41,541 nucleotides of DNA from Eshraghiella sp050874365 (GCA_050874365.1 JBNMKN010000001.1:1-41541); one strand, 5' to 3'; counted from the first letter of the stretch, positions 32,080 to 41,541 are shown. The notes: generated by a model from the letters alone, not told the origin. Program-made: numbers and translations.

Positions 32080-32649
32080 TCAAGTGGCTTTAAGTGCGGC
32101 AGGAATTGAGTTATTAAGTATTATTTTAAAATATTCATTTATTTTCGCTACATTGTATTTCTGAGGATTCTGGACAAAATTAATAATCATGCCGGCAACT
32201 CCCTCTGTATACAAATCGCATAAGAAACGTTTATAGTCGGGAGCAAGGCTGACACCGAGATTTTTCTCCATATCACTGACCGTTCTTGTAATAATGACAA
32301 TAAAATCATTATAAAAAAAGTTCTTAAGCCCGTCCCTGCCGATTGAATCATAGGCACAATTAATGATGTAGGCATTTTCACGGACATATTTCACAACAAA
32401 AGCAGCAACTTCGTCAAAATCGGTAATAAGGTCATACTGTTTCACAACCTCAACCGCATCCATCTCAAAAGTCCAGCGCAACAGGTCATAGATATCAGAA
32501 AAATGATAGTAAAAAGTTTTTCTGTTAATGTTACATTCCTTTATTAATTCACTGACGGTTATTTTGGAAAAAGTCTTTTGAGACATAATTTTTTTAAGAA
32601 CTGCAGCAATTTCTTTTTTGGTGCGTAAAGATATTTCCTCGTTGGTCAT
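32080..32649 (-). CDS. TetR-family regulator (DhaS-like)
   Basis: 189 residues from the ATG at 32649 (AAAGGAGGG upstream; the longer ORF lacks support). The helix-turn-helix is ITVSELIKECNINRKTFYYH. The C-terminal domain with YTEGVAGMIINFVQNP matches the type seen in DhaS-like activators and repressors. It is divergent from the MMPL exporter and probably controls it, in keeping with the inverted repeat in the gap. Confidence 0.9.
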   Translation of the reverse strand: MTNEEISLRTKKEIAAVLKKIMSQKTFSKITVSELIKECNINRKTFYYHFSDIYDLLRWTFEMDAVEVVKQYDLITDFDEVAAFVVKYVRENAYIINCAYDSIGRDGLKNFFYNDFIVIITRTVSDMEKNLGVSLAPDYKRFLCDLYTEGVAGMIINFVQNPQKYNVAKINEYFKIILNNSIPAALKAT

Positions 32650-32711
32650 ATATTTCCCTCCTTTAGCTGTCTGTAATTTATTATACAACTGTGTAATAAA
32701 ATCTCAAGGGG

Positions 32712-32799
32712 AATATGACCGTCAAATTATATATATTTGTCCTATATGTAACATATGTGTAATCATTGTCCGTGGAAAAAAGTGTCCCGCGGTCATATT
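32712..32799. promoter_or_regulatory. Control region of the MMPL exporter: distant 10-bp inverted repeat
   Basis: AATATGACCG (32712-32721) and CGGTCATATT (32790-32799) are exact reverse complements 68 bp apart. A smaller dyad ATATG-TAA-CATAT lies between them. Both are candidates for TetR binding. Confidence 0.5.
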
Positions 32800-32833
32800 A
32801 TGGCGTTGAAAACATAAAAGGAGACACAGTCAT

Positions 32834-34888
32834 ATGGAAAAAATGTATAGGAAGATTGTTAATCATCCAAAGCTTATAATGGGAATATTTATAGCGTTGG
32901 TAATAATCTGTGCAGTCTGTAAACAATGGGTGTCAGTGGATTATGATATGAATGATTATCTGCCAAAAGACAGTTCTTCTACAGTTGCACTTGATGTTAT
33001 GGAATCAAATTACGAGGGAGGGATACCCAATGCCAGAGTTATGGTAAAAGACGTAACAATTCCGGAAGCTTTGGAGTATAAGGCAAAGCTTGAAGCGGTA
33101 GACGGGGTATCCGGAGTAACATGGCTTGATGATGTTATTTCTACGGTGGAACCTATTGAGGTTCAGGATAAAGATACGGTAGAGACCTATTACAAAGAAG
33201 GAAATGCACTGTTTTCGGTAACTATCGAAGAGGATAAAAGAATAGAAGCCGTTGATGCAATCAAAGAAATAATAGGCGAAGATAACTGTGCTGCGGGAAG
33301 TGCCGTATCAACAGCGGTTGCTACCACAAGTACGGTAAAAGAGATAAGTAAAATAGCGGTATTTGCGGTATTGTTTGTAATACTAATTCTTACAATAACC
33401 ACTAATTCATGGATAGAACCGTTGATTGTAATGGTCGGACTTGGCGTTGCCATAATAATAAATGCAGGTTCAAATCTTATCTTCGGAACAATTTCTTTTG
33501 TAACCAATGCGGCAGGAAATATTCTCCAGTTAGCGGTTTCCTTAGACTATTCAGTATTTCTTATACACAGATTTACCGAGTGTAAGAAAAACGCAGAACC
33601 GGGCAGACAGGGAGCAAAAGAGGCAATGGTACAGGCGTTATGTATGTCAACCTCCTCAATACTTTCCAGCGGACTTACAACCGTAATCGGTTTCCTTGCC
33701 CTCTGCCTTATGAAATTCAGAATAGGTCCGGATCTCGGACTCGCCCTTGCAAAAGGTATAGCAATAAGTCTGATAACAGTATTTGTATTTATGCCTGTAT
33801 TTATTTTATATACATACAGATTAATAGAAAAAACAGAACACAGACCATTACTTCCTTCATTTGGCAGATTCGGTGTATTTGTAAGAAAAATAATGATACC
33901 GATGGTTGCGATATTTGTTATTGTGATTGCTCCATCCTATATCGCATCCAACAAAAACAGCTTTTATTACGGTTCATCCAAAATATTCGGAACCGCCACC
34001 AGATTAGGCCAGGACACAGCGGAAATTGAAGAAATATTCGGACACAATGATACCTATGTATTGATGGTTCCAAAGGAAAACAGGGCAATACAAAAAGAAG
34101 TTTCCGATGAAATCCATACACTTCCCGAAGTGAAAAGTATTTTATCCTATGTGGACACCGTCGGAATGGAGATACCTGAAAGCTATCTCGACGTAGCAAC
34201 ATTGTCAAAACTTGATTCGGATAAATATACCAGAATGGTAATAAGTGTGGATGCCGAATACGAGGGAGAAAAGACCTGCGAGCTTATTGAAAATATAAGA
34301 GGCATTGCAGAAAAATATTATCCGGATGAGTGGTATCTTGCGGGAGAAGGCGTTTCTACATATGACCTTAAAGATACGGTAACCAAAGATATGGTAAAAG
34401 TAAATCTCGTAGCAATTCTTGCCGTATTTATTGTATTACTGATTACGATGAAGTCGGTTATGCTTCCGGTGGTACTTGTATTAAGTATTGAAACGGCTAT
34501 ATGGATTAACCTTTCCATACCATATATCACCGGCCAGAGCATTTTCTACATTGCATATCTGATAATAAGTTCAATCCAGTTAGGCGCAACCGTCGACTAT
34601 GCGATTTTACTGACAGAAAGATATAAAGAATTCAGACAGGAATACAATAAGAAAGAAGCGGTTGTAAAGACAATATCCGCAGTTACGATATCCATACTTA
34701 CATCAGGAAGTGTACTTACTATTGTAGGATTTTTACTTGGAAAAATATCAACACACGGACTTCTTTCACAGCTTGGATATTTCCTTGGAAAAGGAACACT
34801 TTGCTCAATGACAATAGTATTTTTTGTCCTGCCGGGACTTTTGTATATATTTGATAAAACATTTATTAAAAGCAAGGAGGAAAATTAA
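32834..34888 (+). CDS. MMPL/RND-family transporter
   Basis: 684 residues; AAGGAG upstream. Two repeats, each with one N-terminal span, a large extracellular loop and five grouped spans. Family-typical segments in the membrane blocks are LAVSLDYSVFLIHRFTECKK and LGATVDYAILLTERYKEFRQ, whose Asp-Tyr pairs carry the proton path. It probably exports a lipid or hydrophobic drug using the proton gradient. Its stop abuts the start of the helical partner gene. Confidence 0.9.
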   Translation: MEKMYRKIVNHPKLIMGIFIALVIICAVCKQWVSVDYDMNDYLPKDSSSTVALDVMESNYEGGIPNARVMVKDVTIPEALEYKAKLEAVDGVSGVTWLDDVISTVEPIEVQDKDTVETYYKEGNALFSVTIEEDKRIEAVDAIKEIIGEDNCAAGSAVSTAVATTSTVKEISKIAVFAVLFVILILTITTNSWIEPLIVMVGLGVAIIINAGSNLIFGTISFVTNAAGNILQLAVSLDYSVFLIHRFTECKKNAEPGRQGAKEAMVQALCMSTSSILSSGLTTVIGFLALCLMKFRIGPDLGLALAKGIAISLITVFVFMPVFILYTYRLIEKTEHRPLLPSFGRFGVFVRKIMIPMVAIFVIVIAPSYIASNKNSFYYGSSKIFGTATRLGQDTAEIEEIFGHNDTYVLMVPKENRAIQKEVSDEIHTLPEVKSILSYVDTVGMEIPESYLDVATLSKLDSDKYTRMVISVDAEYEGEKTCELIENIRGIAEKYYPDEWYLAGEGVSTYDLKDTVTKDMVKVNLVAILAVFIVLLITMKSVMLPVVLVLSIETAIWINLSIPYITGQSIFYIAYLIISSIQLGATVDYAILLTERYKEFRQEYNKKEAVVKTISAVTISILTSGSVLTIVGFLLGKISTHGLLSQLGYFLGKGTLCSMTIVFFVLPGLLYIFDKTFIKSKEEN

Positions 34889-36760
34889 ATGAAAAGAAAG
34901 TTTAAAACAGCAGTTATTGCAGGTCTTACAACAGTTATTGCAGCGGGCAGCGTTATATATCTGCCAATGAATAATAATTATGTAAAAGGTAAACCTAACG
35001 TATATTATGAGACATTGTCTGCAACCAAAACCTCACAGAATACCACGGGAAAAGAGGAGGTTATTTATATAATTACCGATGCCGAAGGTAATGTCATGAA
35101 CGTCAACGCCGTTAATATTTTCGGAAAAGGAGCAGTTACGGATTACGGCACATATTCAGCCGTCAAAATGCTTAATTCAACCGAAGATATAAATTACAAT
35201 GACGGCAAGGTTGATTTTGTAACGGAAAAAGACAGAGTGTATTACCAGGGCACAATGGAAAATGCAGAGATACCATGGAACATCAATATAACCTACACTC
35301 TTGACGGAGAGGAAATCTCTCCTGAAAATCTTGCGGGAAAAAGCGGTAATGCAGACATCCATATAAGAATTACAAGAAATGATAAATGCAACGAGACTTT
35401 TTATAATAACTACGCATTGCAGGCTTCATTAACCCTTGATACGGAAAAATGTGAAAATATAGAAGCAGAGGGCGCAACTATTGCCAATGTGGGTGCTGAT
35501 AAACAGATAAGTTATACCGTTTTGCCTGGAAAAGGTCTTGATGCACATATTACCGCAGACGTAACAGATTCTGAAATGGATGCGATGACCATAAACGGTG
35601 TAAGGCTTAATCTTAACGTTGAGGTAGATGACTCGGAATTAATGGAAAAAGTTGATGAAATCAAATCGGCAGTTTCATCCCTTGATGACGGAGCAACGGC
35701 TCTTGACAACGGGGCTGATGAACTTTCGTCGGGTATTATACAGATAAAAGAAGCGTTAGTGGAATTAAACAATAATTCGGCAGCATTAAATAACGGTTCA
35801 GAAGAAGTAATGTCGGCTTTAACAGAGATACAGAATGCACTTTCTGCTGTCAGTATCAATTCAGATGATATAATTAAGCTGTCAAAGACTTCCACAGAAA
35901 TCAAAAACGGAATAAATGGAGTAGCAGGCGGACTTAGTTCTGTGAAAACAGGAATAGACGGATATTATGATAGCCTTGGAAGTCTTGGTGTGGAAGATGG
36001 CAGAACTTACAACGGACTTTCAAAAACACAGGCGGTATTGTTAAATACATATCAGACAGTATATGGGGCTACGGGTTCGGAAGCAGCAGCACTTGACAAA
36101 GTACATGAGACAGCGGCAGCACTGTTTCAGGCAGACCAGACAGATAAGGAAGCATATCTTATCGCTTCTTTAGGATATCCTTCAAGTCAGACCAATCCTG
36201 ATTACAGCTATCTTGCCTACAGCATACAGAATTTTGCCAGAATATATGCTTCAGGAACAGCAATAAGCAGTATTGACGGAGCACTTGACGGAGAGGGTCA
36301 GGACGATATTATGGCAGGAGTCACAGCATTGCAAAAAGGATATGAGGAATTTGACAACAGTATCCAGAGCTTATGTGCCGGACTTAGCGATATGGCAGTC
36401 AACATGAATACATTGAGAGTGGGAATAGACAAACTTGTAGAACAGTATGGTGTGCTGCTTAAAGGAACAGAGGCATATACTGACGGAGTAGCACAGATTC
36501 TTGCAGGATATGACAGAGTTGTGGACGGAATGGATTCACTCCTTGCAGGAACGAAAGAACTGAAAGCAGGCACCGGTGAGTTCGTGGATAAGACGGCCAA
36601 TCTTGACACGGAAGTATCTGATAAGATAGACGAACTCGTTTCACAGATATCAGGAAACGGTGATGAAACGGTATCTTTTACATCAGACAAAAATACGGAT
36701 GTGCAATCAGTTCAGTTCGTTATTAAGACATCAGCAGTTCTTTGTTCTGCGGCAGATTAA
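34889..36760 (+). CDS. Secreted helical partner of the MMPL transporter, C-terminus probably lost
   Basis: 623 residues; AGGAGG upstream. An N-terminal signal/anchor (AVIAGLTTVIAAGSVIYLPM) is followed by a beta domain (about 50-250) and long heptad-like helices with repeated GATALDNGADELSSGI-type and TALQKGYEEFDNSIQSL-type stretches. Such YhgE-like proteins pair with MMPL exporters in Firmicutes. The family usually continues past VQFVIKT into an acidic tail and a last hydrophobic segment; here the ending SAVLCSAAD is abrupt and abuts a dead PAP2 gene, suggesting a deletion. Confidence 0.8.
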   Translation: MKRKFKTAVIAGLTTVIAAGSVIYLPMNNNYVKGKPNVYYETLSATKTSQNTTGKEEVIYIITDAEGNVMNVNAVNIFGKGAVTDYGTYSAVKMLNSTEDINYNDGKVDFVTEKDRVYYQGTMENAEIPWNINITYTLDGEEISPENLAGKSGNADIHIRITRNDKCNETFYNNYALQASLTLDTEKCENIEAEGATIANVGADKQISYTVLPGKGLDAHITADVTDSEMDAMTINGVRLNLNVEVDDSELMEKVDEIKSAVSSLDDGATALDNGADELSSGIIQIKEALVELNNNSAALNNGSEEVMSALTEIQNALSAVSINSDDIIKLSKTSTEIKNGINGVAGGLSSVKTGIDGYYDSLGSLGVEDGRTYNGLSKTQAVLLNTYQTVYGATGSEAAALDKVHETAAALFQADQTDKEAYLIASLGYPSSQTNPDYSYLAYSIQNFARIYASGTAISSIDGALDGEGQDDIMAGVTALQKGYEEFDNSIQSLCAGLSDMAVNMNTLRVGIDKLVEQYGVLLKGTEAYTDGVAQILAGYDRVVDGMDSLLAGTKELKAGTGEFVDKTANLDTEVSDKIDELVSQISGNGDETVSFTSDKNTDVQSVQFVIKTSAVLCSAAD

Positions 36761-36777
36761 TATTGCTGTAAAAGAGA

Positions 36778-37050
36778 TTATTCAACCCAGCAAGGACGGG
36801 GACGTGCAATCAGGGGCTTGAGGCAGACATTGCCGACGAGAGCTCCTGCTGCAATCGCTCCAAGCATTGTGATGCCGTAACGTCTGTACTTCGGAGATAT
36901 AAGGAGTCCGAGAGAGGTCACAAGCCATATTGCGCCTCAGTTGCCTAAAAGGGATATCTTTGGCATAATAAAATCCAAAAATTCACAGCTTAAATTATTA
37001 TGTATTCCGTGAAGTATGTTCCAGTCTATATTCTGAATAAATTCAATCAT
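36778..37050 (-). pseudogene. PAP2-family phosphatase remnant (5' part only, with in-frame TGA)
   Basis: The minus-strand ATG at 37050 (GGAGG upstream) starts MIEFIQNIDWNILHGIHNNL. Codon 38 is a TGA (36937-36939) where GGA is expected in SLLGNGGAIW. Reading on gives SLGLLISPKYRRYGITML, GNVCLKPLIARPRPCWVE and then a stop at 36778. The first PAP2 motif (K-x6-RPRP) is present; SGH and the last His are missing. The gene has lost its 3' half and carries a nonsense codon. Confidence 0.85.
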
Positions 37051-37142
37051 TTTTTTATCCTCCAAATTTATTTTGTTTCCAATAACAAAGAACTTGTGTT
37101 TTTCAATTAATTACACGTTATAAAATTAAAAAAGTTGGAATA

Positions 37143-37190
37143 TTGACATTAAATATATTTTGTATTAGTATGCGGTTAGAGATAACTAAC
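37143..37190 (+). promoter_or_regulatory. Promoter and possible operator of the ABC exporter pair
   Basis: TTGACA (37143-37148), 17-base spacer, TAGTAT (37166-37171). Immediately downstream is GTTAG-AGATAA-CTAAC (37175-37190), a dyad placed to block transcription. It loosely resembles an iron-box half-site pattern, but that is uncertain. Confidence 0.6.
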
Positions 37191-37217
37191 AAAAGTTATG
37201 AAAGGAGAACTTTAGAG

Positions 37218-39011
37218 GTGAAATCAAAAAAAGAAAGCACGTTAAAACGGCTTATGACGTATGCGGGCAAATACAGATATTTTACTTATGCGTCATGTAT
37301 TCTTGCAGCGATAAGTGCCGCTGTAGCACTTATACCGTTTTACGATATCTGGCGGATTATCAGGGAAGTGTTGGAGGTACGGCCTGATTTTTCCAAGGCG
37401 GTACATATTAAATCTTACGGCTGGCAGGCAGTTATTTTTGCACTTACCTCAATGATTTTTTACATAGGCTCGCTTATGTGCTCACACAGGGCAGCGTTTC
37501 GTGTACAGGCAAATATGCGTGTCGAAATGATGAATCATATAATGAAAATACCTGTTGGAATAATTGAGACTGAGGGAACGGGAAAAATAAGAAAAGACAT
37601 AACGGAATCAAGTGCGGCAACAGAGACTTATCTTGCACATAACTTACCGGATAAAGTTGTATCCGTTGTAACACCTGTATGTCTTATAGGCATGCTTGCG
37701 TTTTTTGACTGGAGACTGGGGCTTATAAGCCTTATTCCGGCAGTAATCGCATTTGTTCTTATGGGTGCATTTATGATGGGACCTAAGATGGCAGACGATA
37801 TGAAGGAATACCAGAATGCACTTGGCAATATGTCGGGCGAAGCCGTTGAGTATATCAGAGGTGTTCCGGTTGTCAAGACTTTTGGACAGACGCTCTATTC
37901 TTTTAAAAGATTTAAACAGGCGATTGATGAATACGAAAAATGGACTGTGGCATATACCAAAAACATGAGGGTGCCTATGACGGCATTTACTACATCCGCA
38001 AACGGAATATTTGCAGCCCTCATAATCGCAGCCTACGCTTTTACGGGACACGGCATAACCGATAAATTCATAATCAATCTTTTGTTTTATGTAATCATAA
38101 CCTCTATTCTTACCGTAACCTTGATGAAAGTGGCTTATGCGGGAGAATCCAAAATGCTTGTGGAGGATGCGCTGAACAGGGTAAATAATATAATGAATAT
38201 CAAACCTCTGCCTGAAACAGCAGATGAAAAGACTCCGAAGGGCGCTTCTGTGGAGATAGATAACGTTGAATTTTCTTACGACAATAATTCGTCACGCAAG
38301 GCAATAGACGGCATAAGCCTCAAAATAGAAGCAGGCAGCCATATAGCACTTGTGGGACCGTCAGGGGGAGGCAAGACAACTCTTGCATCACTTATTGCAA
38401 GATTCTATGACCCTGAAAAAGGCACTGTAAAAATAGGCGGTGTGGATGTAAAAGATATAAGCAGCAGGCACCTTATGGAACAGGTTTCCTATGTATTTCA
38501 GGACAGCCACCTTCTTAAGATGAGTATTCTTGAAAATGTAAGAATGGGCAGACCTGATGCTACCGATTATGAAGTAATGGAAGCCTTGGAAAAAGCACAG
38601 TGTATGGATATAATCGCTAAATTCCCTGACGGCGTAAATACTATAATAGGAAGCAAAGGTGTATTTGTATCCGGCGGTGAAGCACAACGTCTTTCCATTG
38701 CAAGGGCATTTCTTAAGGACGCACCCGTTTTAATTCTTGATGAGGCAACGGCGTTTGCCGACCCTGATAATGAATGTAAGGTGCAGCATGCATTCGAGAA
38801 TCTTGCAAAAAACAAAACCGTAATAATGATAGCTCACAGGCTTTCAACCATAACCTCAGCCGATTGTATTTATGTGCTTGAAAAAGGTAAAATTGCCGAA
38901 GCAGGCACATACGACGAGCTTATGGAAAAGCAGGGAATATTCTGTCATATGTGGAATGAATACAACAAATCCGCAAACTGGAAAGTCGGAAAGGAAGGTG
39001 CATTATCATGA
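37218..39011 (+). CDS. ABC exporter half-transporter (6 spans plus ATPase), first subunit
   Basis: 597 residues from the GTG at 37218, with AAAGGAG upstream. Six membrane spans (about 20-310) are followed by an ATPase with Walker A GPSGGGKTTL, a signature FVSGGEAQRLSIARAF in which Phe-Val replaces the usual Leu, Walker B VLILDEATAFADPDNE and switch His in IAHRLST. Here the catalytic site has Ala-Phe-Ala-Asp rather than Ser-x-Leu-Asp after the Glu. It overlaps its partner by 4 bp. Such pairs form heterodimers that export peptides or import siderophores. Confidence 0.9.
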   Translation: MKSKKESTLKRLMTYAGKYRYFTYASCILAAISAAVALIPFYDIWRIIREVLEVRPDFSKAVHIKSYGWQAVIFALTSMIFYIGSLMCSHRAAFRVQANMRVEMMNHIMKIPVGIIETEGTGKIRKDITESSAATETYLAHNLPDKVVSVVTPVCLIGMLAFFDWRLGLISLIPAVIAFVLMGAFMMGPKMADDMKEYQNALGNMSGEAVEYIRGVPVVKTFGQTLYSFKRFKQAIDEYEKWTVAYTKNMRVPMTAFTTSANGIFAALIIAAYAFTGHGITDKFIINLLFYVIITSILTVTLMKVAYAGESKMLVEDALNRVNNIMNIKPLPETADEKTPKGASVEIDNVEFSYDNNSSRKAIDGISLKIEAGSHIALVGPSGGGKTTLASLIARFYDPEKGTVKIGGVDVKDISSRHLMEQVSYVFQDSHLLKMSILENVRMGRPDATDYEVMEALEKAQCMDIIAKFPDGVNTIIGSKGVFVSGGEAQRLSIARAFLKDAPVLILDEATAFADPDNECKVQHAFENLAKNKTVIMIAHRLSTITSADCIYVLEKGKIAEAGTYDELMEKQGIFCHMWNEYNKSANWKVGKEGALS

Positions 39012-40741
39012 TGGAAAAATTGAGACACAAGTACGCTTTGTCTGAAAAAGGCACAAAAGATATGGTGCGTGCCTTCATTGCAGTTACAATATCTAACCTC
39101 GTACTGATGTTACCGGTTGGACTTTTGTATAAGTTGTCATCATATCTTCTTGAAGGCGAGTTGAAAAAATCGGAATTACCGTTTTTTATAATTGCAATCG
39201 TCATTACGCTCATATTGATTGCAGTAACAACGTTCTTACAATATAACGCAACTTTCCTCTCAACTTATGTGGAAAGCGGTATAAGACGTAGGGGTCTTGC
39301 GGAAAAACTCAGAAAACTGCCATTGTCATTTTTCGGTAAAAAAGACCTTGCAGACCTTACAAATACTATAATGACCGACTGTGCCACCATCGAAACGGCG
39401 TCATCACATTGGATACCTGAACTTGTGGGAGCACTTTTATCCACAACCATCATTGTAATAAGCCTTTTCTTCTTTGACTGGAGAATGGCACTTGCAGCTG
39501 TATGGGTAATGCCTGTTGCTTTTATCGTTGTACTTTTATCAAGAAAAACCATGAAAAAAGTTCAGAATAAAACGGTAAAATACAGAGTTGAATGTCTTTC
39601 GGGAATACAAGAGGGACTTGAGTGCCTCAGGGATTTAAAATCCTACAATATGACTGATACATATATGGACGGACTTGAGACCAAAATCCGAAATGTTGAG
39701 AAACATGCCGTTACAGCCGAGTTCACAAACGCCGCATTTGTATGTTCTGCCCAGATGATTTTGAAATTCGGAATAGCTACGGTAGCGGTAACAGGAAGTG
39801 CTTTGCTCATAAAGGGTGATATAAGTGTGCTTACGTTCTTTATGTTTTTACTTGTTGTTACAAGAATGTATGAGCCTTTACAGATTTCACTTCAGAATCT
39901 TTCTGCCATAATTAATATGAGCAACAGTTGTGAGAGAATGGATGAAATACTTTCACATGAGGAGCAGACAGGAACAGAAACTCTTACAAATGACGGTTAT
40001 GATATCGTATTCGACCATGTTGCATTTTTTTACGAAGATGGGGAAAAAGTGCTCAGTGACGTTAGTTTCACTGCAAAGCAGGGCGAGGTTACCGCACTTA
40101 TCGGTCCGTCAGGCGGTGGCAAAACAACGGTTTCAAGGCTTGCAGCGAGATTCTGGGATAACAACAGCGGTACAATAACCGTAGGCGGTATGAAGGTTAC
40201 GGATGTTGAGCCTGAAAAACTTCTTTCGCTTTACTCAATCGTATTTCAGGACGTAACTCTTTTTAATAATACTGTTATGGAAAATATCAGAATCGGTAAA
40301 AAAGATGCCACGGATGAAGAAGTTATTGCAGCCGCAAGACTGGCAAACTGCGAAGAATTTGTGGAGCGTATGCCTGATAAATGGAACAGCATGATTGGTG
40401 AAAACGGTTCCGAATTGTCGGGTGGAGAGAGGCAGAGAATATCCATTGCCAGAGCCTTCCTTAAAGATGCACCGATAATTCTTCTGGACGAAGCAACCGC
40501 CTCACTGGACGTTGATAACGAATCACTCATCCAGGAGTCAATATCAAAGCTTATCGAAAACAAAACAGTTCTCATAATAGCCCACAGAATGAGGACAGTT
40601 GCAGGTGTTGATAAGATAGTTGTGTTAAAAGACGGTAAAGTAGCCGAAATGGGTTCACCTGAACAGCTCATGAAAAAAGGCGGTATATATAAACACATGT
40701 GCGAAACACAGCTGAAATCAGAAAAGTGGAACTGCTTTTGA
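39008..40741 (+). CDS. ABC exporter half-transporter, second subunit
   Basis: 577 residues starting inside the stop of the first subunit. Six spans, then an ATPase with Walker A GPSGGGKTTV, signature ELSGGERQRISIARAF (canonical), Walker B IILLDEATASLDVDNES and switch His in IAHRMRT. With the first subunit it makes one heterodimer having one canonical and one altered signature, as in many bacterial heterodimeric exporters. The substrate is unknown. Confidence 0.9.
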   Translation: MMEKLRHKYALSEKGTKDMVRAFIAVTISNLVLMLPVGLLYKLSSYLLEGELKKSELPFFIIAIVITLILIAVTTFLQYNATFLSTYVESGIRRRGLAEKLRKLPLSFFGKKDLADLTNTIMTDCATIETASSHWIPELVGALLSTTIIVISLFFFDWRMALAAVWVMPVAFIVVLLSRKTMKKVQNKTVKYRVECLSGIQEGLECLRDLKSYNMTDTYMDGLETKIRNVEKHAVTAEFTNAAFVCSAQMILKFGIATVAVTGSALLIKGDISVLTFFMFLLVVTRMYEPLQISLQNLSAIINMSNSCERMDEILSHEEQTGTETLTNDGYDIVFDHVAFFYEDGEKVLSDVSFTAKQGEVTALIGPSGGGKTTVSRLAARFWDNNSGTITVGGMKVTDVEPEKLLSLYSIVFQDVTLFNNTVMENIRIGKKDATDEEVIAAARLANCEEFVERMPDKWNSMIGENGSELSGGERQRISIARAFLKDAPIILLDEATASLDVDNESLIQESISKLIENKTVLIIAHRMRTVAGVDKIVVLKDGKVAEMGSPEQLMKKGGIYKHMCETQLKSEKWNCF

Positions 40742-40832
40742 ATGAAGTCAATGGTTTGTTGATGATTTTACATTTTATCGGGAAAGTGGTATATATAATA
40801 TGTTTGCATTGAAAGGAAAGCGATAGTATTAT

Positions 40833-41504
40833 ATGAAAATTGACAACAAAAGCAAAAATTATCTTACAAGGGTTATTGTATATCTCGTTGGTCTTTTTAT
40901 AATGACCATCGGGGTATCAATGTCCGTAAAATCTAATCTTGGAGTATCTCCGGTCAGCTCTATTCCCTACACCATAACGTGCATTACAGGACTTGAAATG
41001 GGAAAAGCTACAATTCTTTTTCACATCGTACTCGTTATTATCCAGATAATAATATTGAGAAAAGATTTTGAAATCAAAAACCTTTTACAAGTATTTGTCG
41101 GAATTATATTCGGTTATTTCACAACTTTTTCCAATTACCTGTTTTCATTTATTCCATCTACAGATAACTACGCTGTAAGGGCGGCTCTGATGTTTGGAAG
41201 CACGGTAGTAATTGCATTTGGTATATTTTTATATCTTCCTGCGGATGTTGTACCCCTTGCAGGCGAGGGTGCCATGAAAGCAATTTCTGATAAAACAGGC
41301 ATTATGTTCAGTCATGTTAAAATAGGGTTTGACGTTTCAATGGTTCTTGTGTCACTCGCCGCCTGTCTTATTGCCCTCAGAAAACCGGGTGCAGTAGGTG
41401 TCGGCACCGTTGTGGCTGCCGTTCTTGTTGGAATAATTCTCGGAAGATTCAATCATTTTCTCGGAGCAAAAAGGGATAAGCTGTTGGGAAAAGAAAAAGA
41501 ATAA
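40833..41504 (+). CDS. YitT/YczE-type membrane protein
   Basis: 223 residues; GAAAGGAAAG upstream at long spacing. Five to six spans. The start VIVYLVGLFIMTIGVSMSVK and the NLGVSPVSSIPYTI segment are typical of the YczE/YitT group (DUF6198-like), integral membrane proteins of unknown function. It follows the ABC pair by about 90 bp with an AT-rich promoter-like gap (TATAAT near 40795), so it may be transcribed separately. Confidence 0.82.
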   Translation: MKIDNKSKNYLTRVIVYLVGLFIMTIGVSMSVKSNLGVSPVSSIPYTITCITGLEMGKATILFHIVLVIIQIIILRKDFEIKNLLQVFVGIIFGYFTTFSNYLFSFIPSTDNYAVRAALMFGSTVVIAFGIFLYLPADVVPLAGEGAMKAISDKTGIMFSHVKIGFDVSMVLVSLAACLIALRKPGAVGVGTVVAAVLVGIILGRFNHFLGAKRDKLLGKEKE

Positions 41505-41541
41505 ATTTTTTTAATAAAAAATTACATAAAAGGTTAATTAA

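Noticed and set aside
36298..36690. A 130-codon serine-rich minus-strand frame inside the MMPL partner gene.
   Set aside because: Low-complexity antisense shadow of the helical repeats; no start signals.
37175..37190. Iron box for a DtxR/IdeR-type regulator at the ABC exporter promoter.
   Set aside because: Only 5-bp arms agree and no regulator or iron gene is adjacent; kept as an unspecified operator.

Overview
The window looks like a chromosomal segment of a low-GC Clostridia species, most likely a gut Lachnospiraceae. The grounds are the AT-rich sequence, strong AGGAGG-type ribosome binding sites, consensus TTGACA/TATAAT promoters, and gene families common in that group (YhaM-type nuclease, AgrC/LytTR signalling, MMPL exporter with a helical partner, MerR-methyltransferase fusions). 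No rRNA, tRNA, CRISPR array or transposase gene was seen. Names rest on motif reading only; no database search was possible.

Layout. 1-4744 is housekeeping: the 5' part of mutS2 (minus strand), then an HtrA-like membrane protein, a YhaM-type exoribonuclease and the rRNA uracil methyltransferase rlmCD. 4745-9650 is an accessory island of decayed toxin-like fragments and small immunity-like genes, including a DUF2185 (Imm33-type)-TPR protein. The island ends in a second, decayed copy of the 3' 600 bp of rlmCD (9649-10252), so it is bracketed by a long direct duplication. It holds a self-contained small RNA gene (minus strand, about 6962 to 6816) with its own promoter and UUCG terminator. It also holds two copies of a 30-nt dyad element; a third copy lies at 11389, outside the bracket.

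10253-13340 continues as accessory DNA: a lipoprotein, a TetR gene broken by one in-frame TGA, an HXXEE membrane protein and a DinJ-YafQ toxin-antitoxin pair. 13455-20133 is a signalling/export unit: a beta-propeller-like lipoprotein, an ABC ATPase and a tandemly duplicated permease on the minus strand. Opposite them are a LytTR response regulator and an AgrC-like kinase, and the divergent control region carries a direct repeat spaced 22 bp.

20222-26338 is again accessory: YefM-YoeB, a leucine-rich-repeat protein, a MerR-SAM methyltransferase fusion, HicAB, an ArsC/Spx-like protein, and then a graveyard of three broken genes, the last a RhuM fragment held between 40-bp direct repeats. 26335-28612 is a MerR regulator divergent from a DXS-like thiamine-diphosphate enzyme, with a textbook 19-bp-spacer MerR promoter. 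28677-29796 is a small HTH plus KilA-N pair under twin palindromic operators.

30553-41504 carries an FAD-dependent dehydrogenase, a TetR regulator with an MMPL exporter and its helical partner, a PAP2 phosphatase remnant left by an apparent deletion, a heterodimeric ABC exporter and a YitT/YczE-type membrane protein.

The most unusual signals are: (i) long, codon-phased perfect palindromes near codons 65-77 of both phage-type DNA-binding genes (rhuM fragment and kilA-N); (ii) the promoter-structure-terminator RNA gene inside the toxin graveyard; (iii) the thrice-repeated 30-nt dyad whose third copy keeps pairing through G-U changes; (iv) the rlmCD 3' duplication bracketing the island.
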